Below are positions 1-11,495 of a DNA stretch of 64,000 nucleotides, one piece after another (the stretch's first letter is position 1; every line of letters begins with the position of its first letter). The stretch is from Dioscorea cayenensis subsp. rotundata. Taxonomy: Eukaryota; Streptophyta; Magnoliopsida; Dioscoreales; Dioscoreaceae. The DNA lies in NCBI RefSeq assembly GCF_009730915.1, contig NC_052471.1:30414185-30478184 (forward strand). Direction: 5' to 3'. The position numbers and the translations under genes are program-made. The notes under the pieces are model-generated. The model saw nothing but the letters and a program-made list of their open reading frames with translations, was not told the DNA's origin and made no database searches.

Positions 1-2
1 GG

Positions 3-500
3 AGATGAAGGATTTCGTTGATAATTTTGAACTTCAGAGCATGTTCAGCCTTTGGATGCTATGAAACCCATACTATCTTACTATCATTCTGCAATGCAAG
101 GCGTATGCTGTCCTCCTCTCCGTGATTATGTCTCTTTTGATAGAGTATTCGATTCCCATTAAAGAGTGTTTTTTTAAAATTGAATTATTCATACTGAAGG
201 TCTCAGCTCACTAGACTAACGTATAGTTTAAGGGATTATGTCCACAATATGGAGAAGTTTAAGGATGATGTGTATGAGCCCTTTTTATGCATTGATTACA
301 TTCACTTATATTAATGATACAATCTAATAAGCATATGATCTAGTTGACAAGTACTACTCTTGTTTGAGGCTGATGTACTTTGTACTTACTTTACAGCAAG
401 CACAATATTGAAGTAATTGGATCATGAGCATCTTGTGTGCTGTGGAATATTACTGACATCATATATTATCCATCTAACCTGAAAAAAGTTTTCTTTTGTT
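3..500 (-). repeat. Duplicated 5-prime flank of a subtilase unit (gene body lies left of the window)
   Basis: This stretch resembles the sequence upstream of subtilases A (about 24870-25340), B (29036-29400), C (40833-41170) and D (61925-62130). Shared landmarks, in the same order, are a 'gatgaaggat' start, 'aacttcagagcatg', 'ggatgctatgaaac' and 'atggagaagttta'. In A the matching point lies about 250 bp upstream of the ATG. By analogy a fifth minus-strand subtilase should begin about 250 bp left of base 1. The homology is seen directly; the missing gene is inferred. Confidence 0.7.
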
Positions 501-1319
501 TTTTGTTTTTTTTTTGAAAAAATGATTAAAGAATGATTATGTTTCATAGGGGATAAGAGTTTGGGATAAAAAAATTATTTTCAAATTTAAATAATAATAA
601 TAATAATAATAACTTTTTACTATTATTAATATTTTTCAAATTAATTAAAAAAATATATATTTATTTAAATAATTCAATTCCTTTCGCAAAAACCTAAAAA
701 TTGTTAGAAGATTTTGATTCGGTATTGATAGAATAGTGTTTATTCTCTAACCAAACAATACTACCTACTTAAATTTAAAATATTTTATAAAATTTATTTA
801 TTTATTTATATACTTTTATATTCAATTAATCAATTTATATTATAAAAAAATACTTGTAATTTTTTTTAAAATATTTATTTATGTATGTTTTCAAAATATT
901 TAATTTGATCTTTTTATTTGTGAAGAACATAATATTTGAGATACAGATGTTTTTAATGTATAAGTGACGACATGCTTGTTGATGTCGGCCCCATCCCATA
1001 TATTTTTTAATTATATATATTATTATTATTATTATATATATGACATGTTGATGTGGGGCCGATTTGGAAGACCGTCAAGTGTATTTTTTTAATTATATAT
1101 ATGTATTAAGTTGATGACATGTCAATTAAAAGCGTTCTGGGACAATCAAACGAGAGAAAAAAAAATCATTTTATAATGAAGCTCTCTGTTTTATTTTATT
1201 TTTTTTCTAAACATTTTATGTTGTTTGAAAGAATATTTTTGTTATATAATAATTGAAAAAACAAAAGAGAAAAAATAATAACAATAGAATAGAAAAAAAT
1301 TGTCAAAAAGCTCATGACT
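501..1319. other. AT-rich intergenic stretch, no gene seen
   Basis: Long A and T runs and an ATT/TAA microsatellite near 588-612. Two diverged copies of a 'gatgtsggccc' motif lie at about 980 and 1050. No coding signal or delimited transposon is visible. Confidence 0.6.
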
Positions 1320-1325
1320 TGTTAA

Positions 1326-1639
1326 CCATTGGATAGCCCAATGGTAGCACACAATAGTGCTAAGAGAGTGGGCAAGGGTTCGAATCTTTCCCATAGCGCA
1401 GTACTGTACCTATGTTGTTCATGTACTGTATATTCGGCTTAAATATTGTTTATTAGTACTATTTACAATCTGGGTGTGAGTTCACTATAAGAGAAATAGT
1501 AGTTTTATTCCTCTAAGGTTGCAGGCATGGGGATTTTATTAGGAGGTTCGAAAACCATCGTAACTGATGCACATCCGTACCTACCTATCCTTTGATAATC
1601 CCTCAAATGGGAGTGCTTGTTGCCTATTCGTTAAAAAAA
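1326..1639 (+). mobile_element. tRNA-derived SINE
   Basis: The 5-prime end has an RNA polymerase III promoter. An A box, TAGCCCAATGG (1334-1344), fits TRGYNNARNNG, and a B box, GGTTCGAATCT (1377-1387), fits GGTTCRANYCY, about 32 bp apart. The element ends in a short A run (1633-1639). A 6-bp direct repeat, TGTTAA, flanks it at 1320-1325 and 1640-1645. Length (about 314 bp) and layout suit a plant SINE. A related 3-prime part occurs at about 32620-32770. Confidence 0.75.
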
Positions 1640-1645
1640 TGTTAA

Positions 1646-2954
1646 TGTCTGTCACAACAATCGTCACCTTTTCACTGTCACTATAGATATATTATGACGA
1701 TATGCACATTGTTGTTGCCAAATGCTAAACTTTACGTGCGACATATGCAAACGTCACATTATAGCTATGTCAATTATTTTTGTCACAAAATAAATTATGA
1801 AGTGTCAAAAAAAAATCATGGATTGTCAAAAATATGCTATTTGATTAATCAATTAGTAAATAATTATCTTTTTTATTTATTCAATAATTATCTTTTTTTA
1901 TTTATTCATTAGTTATCAAATATTTAATTATTGCCATTTATTTAGTATTCACATTGTGTTACTCTCTATATTCTAGATTTGTTATCTTTTTCATTTATTT
2001 TTTTTATCAATTTATATATTCACTCTTTCGTTCCTTCTTTTACTTATTTAGGGATCGTTTGACATTATTTTTTGTTTTTTTATTTTTATTTTTTTTGGGC
2101 TTTTTTTTTTGCTTTGTTATCGATTTTTTGAAAACAAAAGCGTATTTGGATACACTAATTGTTTGTGTATTTTAAAAAAATTAAAATAAAAACACATTTA
2201 ATTAGCGTAAAATTTTACCAGAATTGAAGGTAAGATATTAAAATAATACAAATAAGAGATATGCTAGTAAGATGATGTGCAAAGCTTCCAAAAGATAATA
2301 TTTGGTTTGCAGGGGATAACATTAGTAGAATTCTCAAATAATAAAATAAAATAAATAACATAGAAAGAGCTCTCCATTTCTTCCCTTTCTGAATCATTAT
2401 GAGCAGGAGAGGGCACCAATTCCATTCACTGTTAGAGAGTCAATTTCTAATGATAGTTCATGTTCCATTCACTGACAGTATCTTTCTCTTGTTACTATTT
2501 TTAATTTTTTACCTTTTGTTTTACTAGTTTATCATTCTTAATTAAAAGAATGATCGTCTCATTCTTAATCATCTTGTTGCATATCCTTTTTACCAAAGCT
2601 GATGAAGATGATTTTGGCGTTGGAGCAAAAGAGTATGTATATGTGAGCGTATAACAGCACAACGGGAGGAAGAGTCTAACCATTGTACAATAATTGGAAA
2701 AAGAGTTCAGCTACAACAAAATACTAAAGGATCTCAAGAAAGATTTCTCTTATCAATGTTTTGGTTATGTATGAACATGTTTTTAGATATGATGAAAGAT
2801 TGAACTTATTTGCTTTGAATACTATTGAGCTTGTTTCTTTATTATGAATAAATATTTTGTTTATTATATAGAGTTTGTGAAGTGGTATTGATTACATAGG
2901 GAAATGAAGCAACGGAAAATTAAATAATAAAAAAAAAGAAAAATACTATCATAG
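1646..2954. other. AT-rich intergenic stretch, no gene seen
   Basis: Low-complexity T-rich sequence. The short open frames here are hydrophobic or poly-Phe/Leu translations of T runs and have no domain or homologous look. No TSD-delimited element was found. Confidence 0.55.
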
Positions 2955-3411
2955 ATGAAATTTCATGGGTAATAAATATTATTAAAAATGGAATTCCATT
3001 GGTAATAAAAACTTTCAGGGATGTAATTTAATTAGTGATAAAAATTTTCAGTGACGGAATTCTATTGGTGATATAGACTATTAGAGACGGAATTCCGTTG
3101 GTAATAAACATCTTCAGTGACGGAATTCCGTTGGTAATAAACACTTTCAGTGACGGACTTCCATTGGTAATAAACACTTTCAGTGACGGAATTCCGTTGG
3201 TAACGAAAACTTTCAACGACGGAAAATTCCGTTGGTGATACTTCAAACATCACTAATGGAATTATTTTTACCAACGGAATAGTATTAGCCACTTCGTTTT
3301 TAGCAACAGAAATTTCGACGGAATTTTCTGTCAGTGAAAGTTATCACCCACGGAATTTGATCTTTTAGTGACAAAAATTTCCGTCCCTGATGCCCCTGTT
3401 TTCTTGTAGTG
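2955..3411 (+). mobile_element. CACTA-type transposon right end with 33-bp subterminal repeats
   Basis: The stretch ends in TTTTCTTGTAGTG (3399-3411), the reverse complement of a CACTACAAGAAAA terminus, typical of plant En/Spm (CACTA) transposons. Inside it are about eight diverged copies of a 33-bp unit built on 'gacggaattccgttggtaat', with inverted versions nearer the end. Such arrays are normal CACTA subterminal transposase-binding regions. No matching left terminus was found, so this is a truncated or solo end. Open frames across it are repeat translations, not genes. Confidence 0.7.
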
Positions 3412-4112
3412 AAATTATTATGTCACTTTTTTTTTATCATTTTTTTCAGATCCATATTTTTTATATTTTTTTATAAATTTTTTTTTTTCATATTAGTTTA
3501 CCTGATTGTATTATTAAATAAAATTAATAACATAGACTAGTATTCAATGGGTAAAAAATATCTCATAAAATTTGCACCATTTGAAACTAAAAAAATTTAT
3601 ATATGTTGATAATCTTTCAATAACTTAGTTGCAATTTTATCTCTAACATGAACCATTTATTGTAGCTTTCTTTGGGTTAATGGCATAACCTGAAGGAAGA
3701 TGTAGGGTTTGGGTGCTGACTCAAATAATTAGAAAACAATTTTGGGAATTCACCTTAAAAATTTGTAATATATATATATATATATATTCATATTGGACCC
3801 ATCTGATTTGTAAAAAAAATTAAAAGGGAGGAGGGGTAATATAAAAACGTACTCATAAATTTTTTTTTGGAAGATCAAGTAGAAACTGATCAATAGCTCA
3901 AAGAATAGATTTTTACAAATATTTTTTTGGAATTTTTTTATATATATTATATCTCATTTTATAAAAATTAGGGTTCAAACAATAATTGTCACAAATATTT
4001 TCTAAAAACATAACTCTTATATTGTATAAATCAATTTGTAAAATATCAAGGCCAAATAATAATTTTTTTTTTATAAAAATTGATATTTTTTTAAAAAATA
4101 AAAATTAAAAAC

Positions 4113-4154
<42 letters not shown>

Positions 4155-5032
4155 TTGAAGAGAAGCAGTTTCATGGTGAGGAGGAATTTTGAAAATGTTT
4201 TAAAAAATGTTGTTTCTTGATGAGACATGAGAATTATTGCTAAAATTTTTTAAAATAAAACCATTGCTCCAAATTTTTTTTTATTAGTTTTGTTTCCAAA
4301 ACATAGAATTGGGAAAAAATGAATTGGGAACAATGCCAAACAACCCATTAGTTGTTCATTATTTATCTAATTATTATTTATTTGTTCAATTCCATTATTT
4401 TATGGCGGCTAGCTACCATTTTGTTTACTAATTTATCGAAAAATAATTATTTATTTTTATCTAAAGTGGGATTGTGAGATTAATTTGTGCTTGTATGAGT
4501 ACTTGGAAAACATTTTGACAACTTTGGACTTCAGTTGCACATTTTATTTTGGCATTTGAATAACTAGCATCCAAATTAACTTACATAACCTTGATAGTGG
4601 GGGTTAAACATTGGCTTTGTCGACATAAATTTCTAGAAAAAGAAAATGGAGTTTCACACCGGTCCATCGGTGAAATAATAATGACTTACAAAATTCTGGC
4701 TTTGGTCATCAAAGATAAATAAATGACCTCTAATATTTTATTTCGGGTCACAAAGAATAAATCAATGGCATTTGATAAGTATAGTGAAATTGGAGACATA
4801 TACTCTTAGTTGGTAATTCATATATTTTTGCACTACATTTCAAAATATGGTATTTCTTTGGTTATAGTATTTTTGAGTAATGGTGTACTTTGAAACCATT
4901 TTTCTTTTGATTTAATTGATTACGTATTTTGTTAAGTTTCGGTAAATCCATGTTGAGTCTTGATTATTTTTTATATTTAAAATTATGTTTCTTAAATCTT
5001 GTTAATCCCAAGTATTTCTCTCAATGGATTAT
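3412..5032. other. AT-rich intergenic stretch, no gene seen
   Basis: Holds a (TA) run near 3767-3787 and the (GA)n tract listed separately. Otherwise A/T homopolymers, no supported coding or transposon structure. Confidence 0.55.
4119..4152. repeat. (GA)n microsatellite
   Basis: About 17 uninterrupted GA units. Confidence 0.95.
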
Positions 5033-5975
5033 TGTCATGGCGCTCCCGATCGCACCAACGATCCACCGTGCTGAGCTTGTCACGCCACCAAGGCGACAAG
5101 CCAGCCTACCGAGTACCTAGGATAAAAACCACCCAAGAAACAAGCAACCAAGGATGCCTATCAAGTAAACAAGGCATACAAGCATACAAGCATCATCAAA
5201 GACATCATAGGAAACCAAGTATAAGAGAGAAAATCATGAAACTCTCTAATGAATGAGAAGGAATACAACCATGGCTAAGACACAACCAAGAGCTTATCCA
5301 ACCTCCCCTCTCTAAGGGATTGAGAGCCTTTATATAGGGAAATCCAAGGATAGGATAAGATTACCATGATCTTGATCAAAGGGTGAGATGAAGTCAACTT
5401 GTCCCATCAAAACAAACACATTGCTACAGTGCCGAAAAACACAACACTGTTCCCTGTATTGCACCTGGATCGCGCTACAGTGCCGCCCAACGACACTGTT
5501 CATCCAGCAACCATCTCTCGGTAGCGTCCTTAGCCGATGCGCCCTCCAGCCTTGGTAGCGTCACGCGCCAGCCCGGTCATACTGATATCTCTCGGTACCA
5601 GCCAGCTATCAAAAAAGCATCTCGGTAACGGCCGAGTGTCCCTCTCGGTAACTCGCATCCGTCATGGCACGCACATACGTGCCCTCTCGGTCAAGTGCCT
5701 ACGTTCACGGTCATGAGCAAGCACGATATCGTCTTGGCAACATGGTCCGGCGGGCTAATGCACCCACTCTCGGTCATAACACTCGGCCATGCGTCCATGC
5801 GCGCTGCCCGGTCCACGCGGCTGTGTGCCCGTGCGCATCTGCCTGACTCGGCACCACTCGATCAGGCCATACTGGCTCGCCCTGTTGCACTCCCGCGACC
5901 AACGCAAAGTTCCATCCTGCATGATATAAGCATCATATCAGATGGAGACCGTATGTAAGGGCACCAACCCTTACA
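5033..5975 (-). mobile_element. Solo LTR, 943 bp
   Basis: The block starts TG and ends CA on the plus strand and is flanked by a perfect 5-bp duplication, ATTAT (5028-5032 and 5976-5980). No internal retrotransposon region adjoins it, so it is a solo LTR left by LTR-LTR recombination. On the minus strand a TATA-like CTATATAAAG (about 5328-5337) supports minus orientation. It is much more GC-rich than its surroundings and carries repeats of 'ctctcggta' at about 5514-5690 and 'ctacagtgcc' motifs near 5410 and 5475. Confidence 0.85.
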
Positions 5976-6005
5976 ATTATTTACTAGACTAGTAAGTTCA
6001 TAAAA

Positions 6006-7419
6006 GGGTTTTTTACTTGCATACCCCTGTAAAATCATGAATTTGCTCAAATACCCTCATAAAAATGTATTTGCTTATATACCCCTACAAATCAATTATA
6101 TTTGCTTATTTGGCCCTATGGTTAAGTTGACTCTTAATGGTGTTAAATCATGGGAAAATTGCTTATAAACCCCTCAAAAGTTCTATAATTGCATATTTAC
6201 CCTTAGAAAAAACATAATTGTATATATACCCTGAAAAATATAGGTAATTGCGGATATGCCCATACTGTTATATTTCATTAATAGAAGTTAATCAAACTTT
6301 ATTAACTATAGTTATAACTTGGATTAAGATATACAAAAAGTCTAAAATAACCCTTGTACACTTTATTTTATAATAAAAAAACTTTTCAAGGGTATATATG
6401 CAAAGAGTATAATGGTCATTTTATATAATTGTTGTTTGTTAACGGATGATTTTTTAACTAATTTGAACCCCAGGGGTATATACACAATTATATGTATTAT
6501 TCATGGGTGTGTATGCAATTATTTTCTATTCAAGGGTAAATATGTAATTTCAAAATTATTCAGGGGTACACTTGCAAAACACCCTTAAATCAATGGATGG
6601 AATAAGGGTAAATTACCAAAATGGGTTTGCTTATATACAAATTTAAATTTTTTTTTCTTATTTTGTAGACATTACTCATTCCATTCAACAAATGACCATT
6701 ATGGGTTTGTTAATATATCCATCAATTATATTTGCTTATATCCCCCTGTTATATTTTTAAAATTATAGATAACTAATGTAATTTTTTTATATACGCTTTA
6801 ATTATTTTTAAAAATTATTAAAAATCATGAATTTTTGAGTGATTCGATAGTGTGGTGGAGGATCCGATTAGTGCAGCATTCATTGGTGTTTGGCCCGCTG
6901 ACGATGAACACAATTGGGAGTTTCTCCGAGTAAGCTCTAGCGACGGTATTGATCACGCTAAGACTTCTGACGGTAAAGGTAACAGCACATGCGTAGAAGC
7001 CACAGAGTCGGGAGTAGCTGGCGTTGAGATGGTCCAGCAGGGTTAGGTTGAAATCTCCGGGGATGGTGTAGACGTCTCAGACGCTGATTTGAAAGAGCCA
7101 GTGAGTGAGATGGTGTGGCTTAAAGGGATTGGTGAGAAGGTAACCTCAAAAGATGGCGATTGAGTGGTTGAGATGTTTGGGAATTTTTCTCAGATGGCTT
7201 AGGTTGGATGATGTTAAGGGTAATTGGGTAATTTTGTTAAGTAATGTTAAGTGGGAACTATGGTTAATTTTATAAACCCTAACGGTGGCTAATGGTAACT
7301 AACGACAGGGATATATAAGTAAAAAAGTTAGTTTTATGGGGATATGCAAGCAAATAGTATTTTTATGGGGGTATTTAAGTAATTTCATGGCTTTGCAAGG
7401 GTATGCAAACAATTTTCCC
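6006..7419. mobile_element. Mutator-like element (Pack-MULE), 1414 bp
   Basis: The two ends are long imperfect terminal inverted repeats of more than 100 bp. The left end has 'acttgcatacccctgtaaaa' and the right end carries its reverse complement with substitutions. A perfect 9-bp duplication, TTCATAAAA, flanks the element (5997-6005 and 7420-7428), the TSD length expected for Mutator transposons. There is no transposase. The GC-richer centre (about 6840-7120) holds a piece of a pyruvate decarboxylase gene on the minus strand, so this is a non-autonomous MULE with captured host DNA. Confidence 0.9.
6844..7115 (-). pseudogene. PDC: Pyruvate decarboxylase N-terminal fragment captured in a MULE
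   Basis: The minus-strand frame gives segments typical of the plant pyruvate decarboxylase N-terminal ThDP-binding domain: PGDFNLTLLDHL, then ACAVTFTV, then AYSEKLPIVFIVSGPN and NRILHHTI. The intact enzyme converts pyruvate to acetaldehyde in ethanolic fermentation. Here there is an in-frame TGA before DVYTIPGD, and a stretch of about 30 codons normally between LLDHL and ACAVTF is missing or scrambled. Only about 90 codons remain, so no enzyme can be made. The fragment lies within TSD-bounded MULE termini, so it is transduplicated and not a local gene. The plus-strand frame over it is its antisense shadow. Confidence 0.85.
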
Positions 7420-7618
7420 TTCATAAAATTGTTTCAAATCTTTTCCAGATCAAAAGTAGTAGACCGATGTGGGCTTAGTAAGCCATTAGTAGATGATATT
7501 TTTCTTTGTTGTAGTATTTGAGTTGTTGTATTTGTCTTGTTTGGACCCCGTATTTCTATTTTTGGTTTTCATGTATCCCTGGACTATGTTGTACTCCTTG
7601 AAATTTGTAATTTTATAA

Positions 7619-9044
7619 TGTTAAGTCTATTGACATGGATTGGCATTATATGACAAGCCAAGTAGTGACATGGCATGTGATGACCCACCAAAGGAAGAGA
7701 TGACTAGGATAATGACGTGGCGAAATATTAATGAAGCTTCAAGGGATATGAAGATCAAGGTGGAGATTTTATTCCTCTCAAGAAAGTCATGTGATGTTAA
7801 ACTATTTTTGGAAAGTGCATCAAGTCTAAAGAATCTCTTTAAGAAAGGCAAGTTTTATTTAAAGAATGTTTATCTATCCTTGGTAAGATTCGGGATGATA
7901 AATCATATCTTTGATAAGAGCTCCTTTTTATAAAGATTTATTTTAAAGAGGGAGAGGAATATTCTATCATTAACAAGAAGAGAAGATCATGGAGATTGTG
8001 TGGAACTTAGTAAGAGCTATTTGAAGACACAAATTAAAGAAGGCACGAACATGTTTAGTTTAGTGTGAAAGTATTTAAAGACACTAACTAAATAAGGTAA
8101 GATCAAACCATGGAGATTATCAAGACCATATTTAGCAACACAATTTGAAGGAAGATCCAAGAGCTATCTATGGGCGGAACTATTCAAGGAGGCTAATCAT
8201 GTGTGGAGATTGTTTAAAGATTGCAAGAGATATGATTAGAGATTTGAAGATCCAAGCATGGATAATTGAAGATCATGCTTGAAGATATTGAGGGCTAAAC
8301 TTGGATGAAGATGAGATCAAGTTTAGTAACAATATTTCCATGAGCCAAACGAAGATCATTTGGGAAGACCAAACTTGGGCCAAGTTTGGAAAGAAGATCG
8401 GGAGATCTTCGGTGACTATCTTTGGTGAGATGGTTGCGTGTGCCTTGGTAGACACATCCCTCAGGAGAGGGAGACCTATTGAAGTGATGAGAGAAAGGAA
8501 GAAGCTATAGGCAGGAGGAGCTCGGGTTGAGTCAACTACTATGAGGCAGACTGAAGGAACCGGGAGGTTGAAGGTCACAGATTCAGGTGCAACTGGCTAG
8601 AACTCAGTCTTGTTCAATAAGGTGGCCCATGTTGCAACTGGGTGTTGCAACATCTAACTTTGGAAGGTGTTCAAGTTAGGAAGCCGCAGAGAATTCTAAA
8701 AGAGGAAGGTTTAGACGTCGGTGCGTCTATATAAGAGATCCTTCTTGAAGATTTAGGATGAGGCAACAAGTGAGAGACTCTTAGGTGAGAGTTGAGTGAG
8801 TGGCCATCGGGCAATCTAGAGAGGATATTGTTTGTGTTGAGAGAGTGTTGTACTCCTTGTTATTAAATCTCTTTTAGTGGATTATTTCTTCGGGTCTGGC
8901 CTCCCAGATGTTGGCAAGGTTGTGCCGAACTGGGTTACCAATTTTCTTGTCTTCTTACTCTTGTTTGATTGTGTGTATGTGTGTTCAAACCTTGAGTGAG
9001 TTTTTGAGTGACATTAGCACATCACACCCCCACCGGAACCATCA
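7619..9044 (+). mobile_element. Solo LTR, 1426 bp
   Basis: Starts TGTTAAGTC, ends GGAACCATCA, and is bounded by a perfect 5-bp TATAA duplication (7614-7618 and 9045-9049). A TATA box, CTATATAAG (8727-8735), lies about 300 bp before the end, followed by a sequence resembling transcribed R/U5 (around 8900, 'ctcccagatgttggcaagg'), so the LTR is in plus orientation. No internal domain is attached. Small open frames inside are not supported as genes. Confidence 0.85.
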
Positions 9045-9049
9045 TATAA

Positions 9050-11490
9050 CTAAGTTGGTTTGTTATATTTTCTACCCTAAGTCAAGTTCTAAGGCCTTGG
9101 AGGCCTATTAGGTTTTCCAACTTGTGGATCTATGGCCATGATAGATAAAACAATCGTAGTCATCTACAGAACGCAAGTGTACGTGCTAATGAAGTAATAA
9201 AGTGTGCTAAGAAGTAAGGTATCGGTCCACAAGGAATTAGAGCATACTAGTACTAAATCTAAGTCTGACAATTAACCTAATAAGAAAAAGTGAAGAGTAC
9301 ATGAACTAAAAATAAGAATAAAAATTACCCAAAGAAAACATGGCTAAACAAGCATAAAAAGGGATGTCTGGGCATAGATTTCCTCTAGGTTGTTAGGTCC
9401 TGGACAATGGTTATATAAGTTCTTTATAGTCTAATTGAATGAGATAGCTGCTAAAATATGTTACCCTCTTTCTTAAGATGAGTACTAACTAGTCCCATAC
9501 AGCTCTAATATAGATAACTATATGACTACAATACACTCTATGAACCTTTTCCTAGAATAAGCAACCCTTTTAAAAAATAAACAATTCTCCTCTAAAGTAA
9601 TTATCCCCAATCCCATATAGAGTAAAATCAGAATCTCTCCCTAAAATTACTTCCTACAATTTCAGCGTGAATGGAATTACTTGTTAATTCACTCGGGAGG
9701 ATTATGGGAGGATAACTCTTAACTCCAAAGTATACTATCTCTAGGTGAACTAATAATCCCCTTGAATTGCGGCTTACCTATGCTAGATGAGGCTTTTAAC
9801 TCATAACAGAAGGCCATCAAACATGGATTCACGGCTCTTATTATAATAAAATCCAAGATAATAGATATATGCAATTGAATTTAATAATGAAAGATTGCAA
9901 TTAATAAATCAATGTAAAAACATTCAAGATCCACAACCAAAGTCAACAAATTATAAATTCTAGAGTTCATCTATCCCTAAACACCTACAAATTAGTTCTC
10001 CATTGAAGGAGAACAATCAAACAATTCACAAAAAAACAATAGACATGATTGAAATCATACAAGAAACCCCATTATATTCTTGCCCATTGAGATGCCTATG
10101 AACTCCCTTCCTATCTTCCACAAACGCCACCAAGGGTGCTCCTTGATGGATCCAATAGTATACTAGAAGGTAGGTTAGTCTCTCCTCCTCTATGGATTGC
10201 TCTAGAAAAACTAGAGATGTTTTTCCTCTTTTTCCCTAAGCTTGGCCATCAAAAGATACCTTAAAAACCATCATTAGAATATTTTATACCTAATCACTTA
10301 TGTTCTTCTTACGGGTATAAGAATGAGGCCGTATGGAGTTGAAGATGATGAGTCGCATGTGTTATGGGGGTATCTTATGATCGTAAGCCCACTGTAAGGT
10401 CTTCTGTCTCATTGTTGCTGTCCAACTTATGGTCGTAAGTGTTGGACTATAAACTTCTCTAGGTGCCACTTGCGACCTCCCTTAGAGGCATATGTTGTTC
10501 CTTGTAAGTTCCTCTGAATAACTTTTATAGTTTGGCTTATGGATATAAGTGTTTCCCACAAATCCCTCTGTTTGATTCTTGTCTGCTCCTTACAGGTATA
10601 AGCAACTCTATTCAAGATTATTTAGTGTGTGTATGTGTTGCAATTCTCTAGTTCATTTATTTTAAACTAGAGAATTGCAACACATACACACACTAAATAA
10701 TCTTGAATAGAGTTGCTTATACCTGTAAGGAGGAGACAAGAATCAAACAGAGGTACTTGTGGGGAACACTTATGAACTAGAAGACTTGTATAACAAAAAT
10801 TTACAAATTTAATTTTTTTTCTCCAAGGTGGTAGATTCACACAGATCCTAAGGTAGCTTTTTCTGTCAGGGCCCCATAGAGTGGCTTTCATACTTAAAAA
10901 GGAGAGCTCTTTCCATCTCGTCTTTAGGCGACAGTAGCTTTCACTCACCTAAAGAGGTAGCTCTTTCTCTCATTAGGGCATACATAGTATTTGACTTGTA
11001 GAGAGTAGCTTCACATATCTAATAGGTGTAGCTCTTTCTGTCTTTACTATTTCCTTTTGCAAACAGTTCTTTTCACAATTGAAAATTTTTTCTCAATTAT
11101 TCCACTTGAGTTTAATGATAACTCAAACTAAACAAAGTCATCAAAAGTCTAAGTTGCTACAATAGAGAAGTTGTAAACAAAAAGAACCCAAAATATAAAC
11201 ATTCTAGAGTATGTCTACCCCTATACTATGAAACCCCCACTAATCATTCAAATACACTCTGATAGGTTAACAACTTGGCCTGCAAAGAGTTAAAGTAATC
11301 CTAACTCCCTTCCCCACAGTTAAAATCATACATTATGCTCAATATGTGTAAAAAGACCATAAACATAACAACAATGCAAAAATATGGGAGGTAGAATGAA
11401 GACGAGTACTTCCACAGTTTAGAATTGAATGGACAAAATCCTTGAATAGGCATAGTGCATTCACTATTTTGTCAAAGTGGTAGGGTTGCA
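9050..11490. mobile_element. Degenerate Ty3/gypsy-type retrotransposon sequence
   Basis: The stretch has features of plant Tat-like gypsy elements rather than genes. 'acgcaagtgtacgtgc' (about 9172) is followed by 'aagtaaggtatcggtccaca'; imperfect CTTACGGGTATAAG-like palindromes lie at 10300-10560; repeated 'ggtagctctttct' phrases lie at 10850-11040. No intact gag or pol frame remains. It appears continuous with 14317 onward, being split by the solo LTR at 11496-14311. The family assignment is from general look and is tentative. Confidence 0.45.
10545..10773. repeat. Near-perfect inverted repeat (about 109-bp arms, 11-bp spacer)
   Basis: Arms are 10545-10653 and 10665-10773. The inner ~65 bp pair without mismatch, for example 'gcaattctctagtt' against 'aactagagaattgc', and the outer part has only a few mismatches. 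The strand reads as a single long hairpin. It lies inside retrotransposon remains, so a short inverted duplication during repair or replication is a likely origin. A transcript across it could fold into double-stranded RNA; that role is inference. Confidence 0.9.
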
Positions 11491-11495
11491 CCCAA

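Noticed and set aside
1326-1400. A functional tRNA gene
   Set aside because: A and B boxes are present but no cloverleaf acceptor or anticodon arms can be drawn; it is the head of a SINE.
2706-2721. 'cagctacaacaaaatac' as the left terminus partner of the CACTA end at 3411
   Set aside because: It has an extra base in the CACTA core and the flanking trinucleotides (gtt and aaa) do not match as a duplication.
2955-3240. CRISPR array
   Set aside because: Plant nuclear context, contiguous 33-bp tandem units without unique spacers.
3028-3292. Minus-strand open frames with 11-residue repeats (IPSLKVFITNG type)
   Set aside because: They are translations of the 33-bp subterminal array of a CACTA end, not a repeat protein.
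6852-7046. Plus-strand 64-residue open frame in the MULE
   Set aside because: It is antisense to the pyruvate decarboxylase fragment, which explains its lack of stops.
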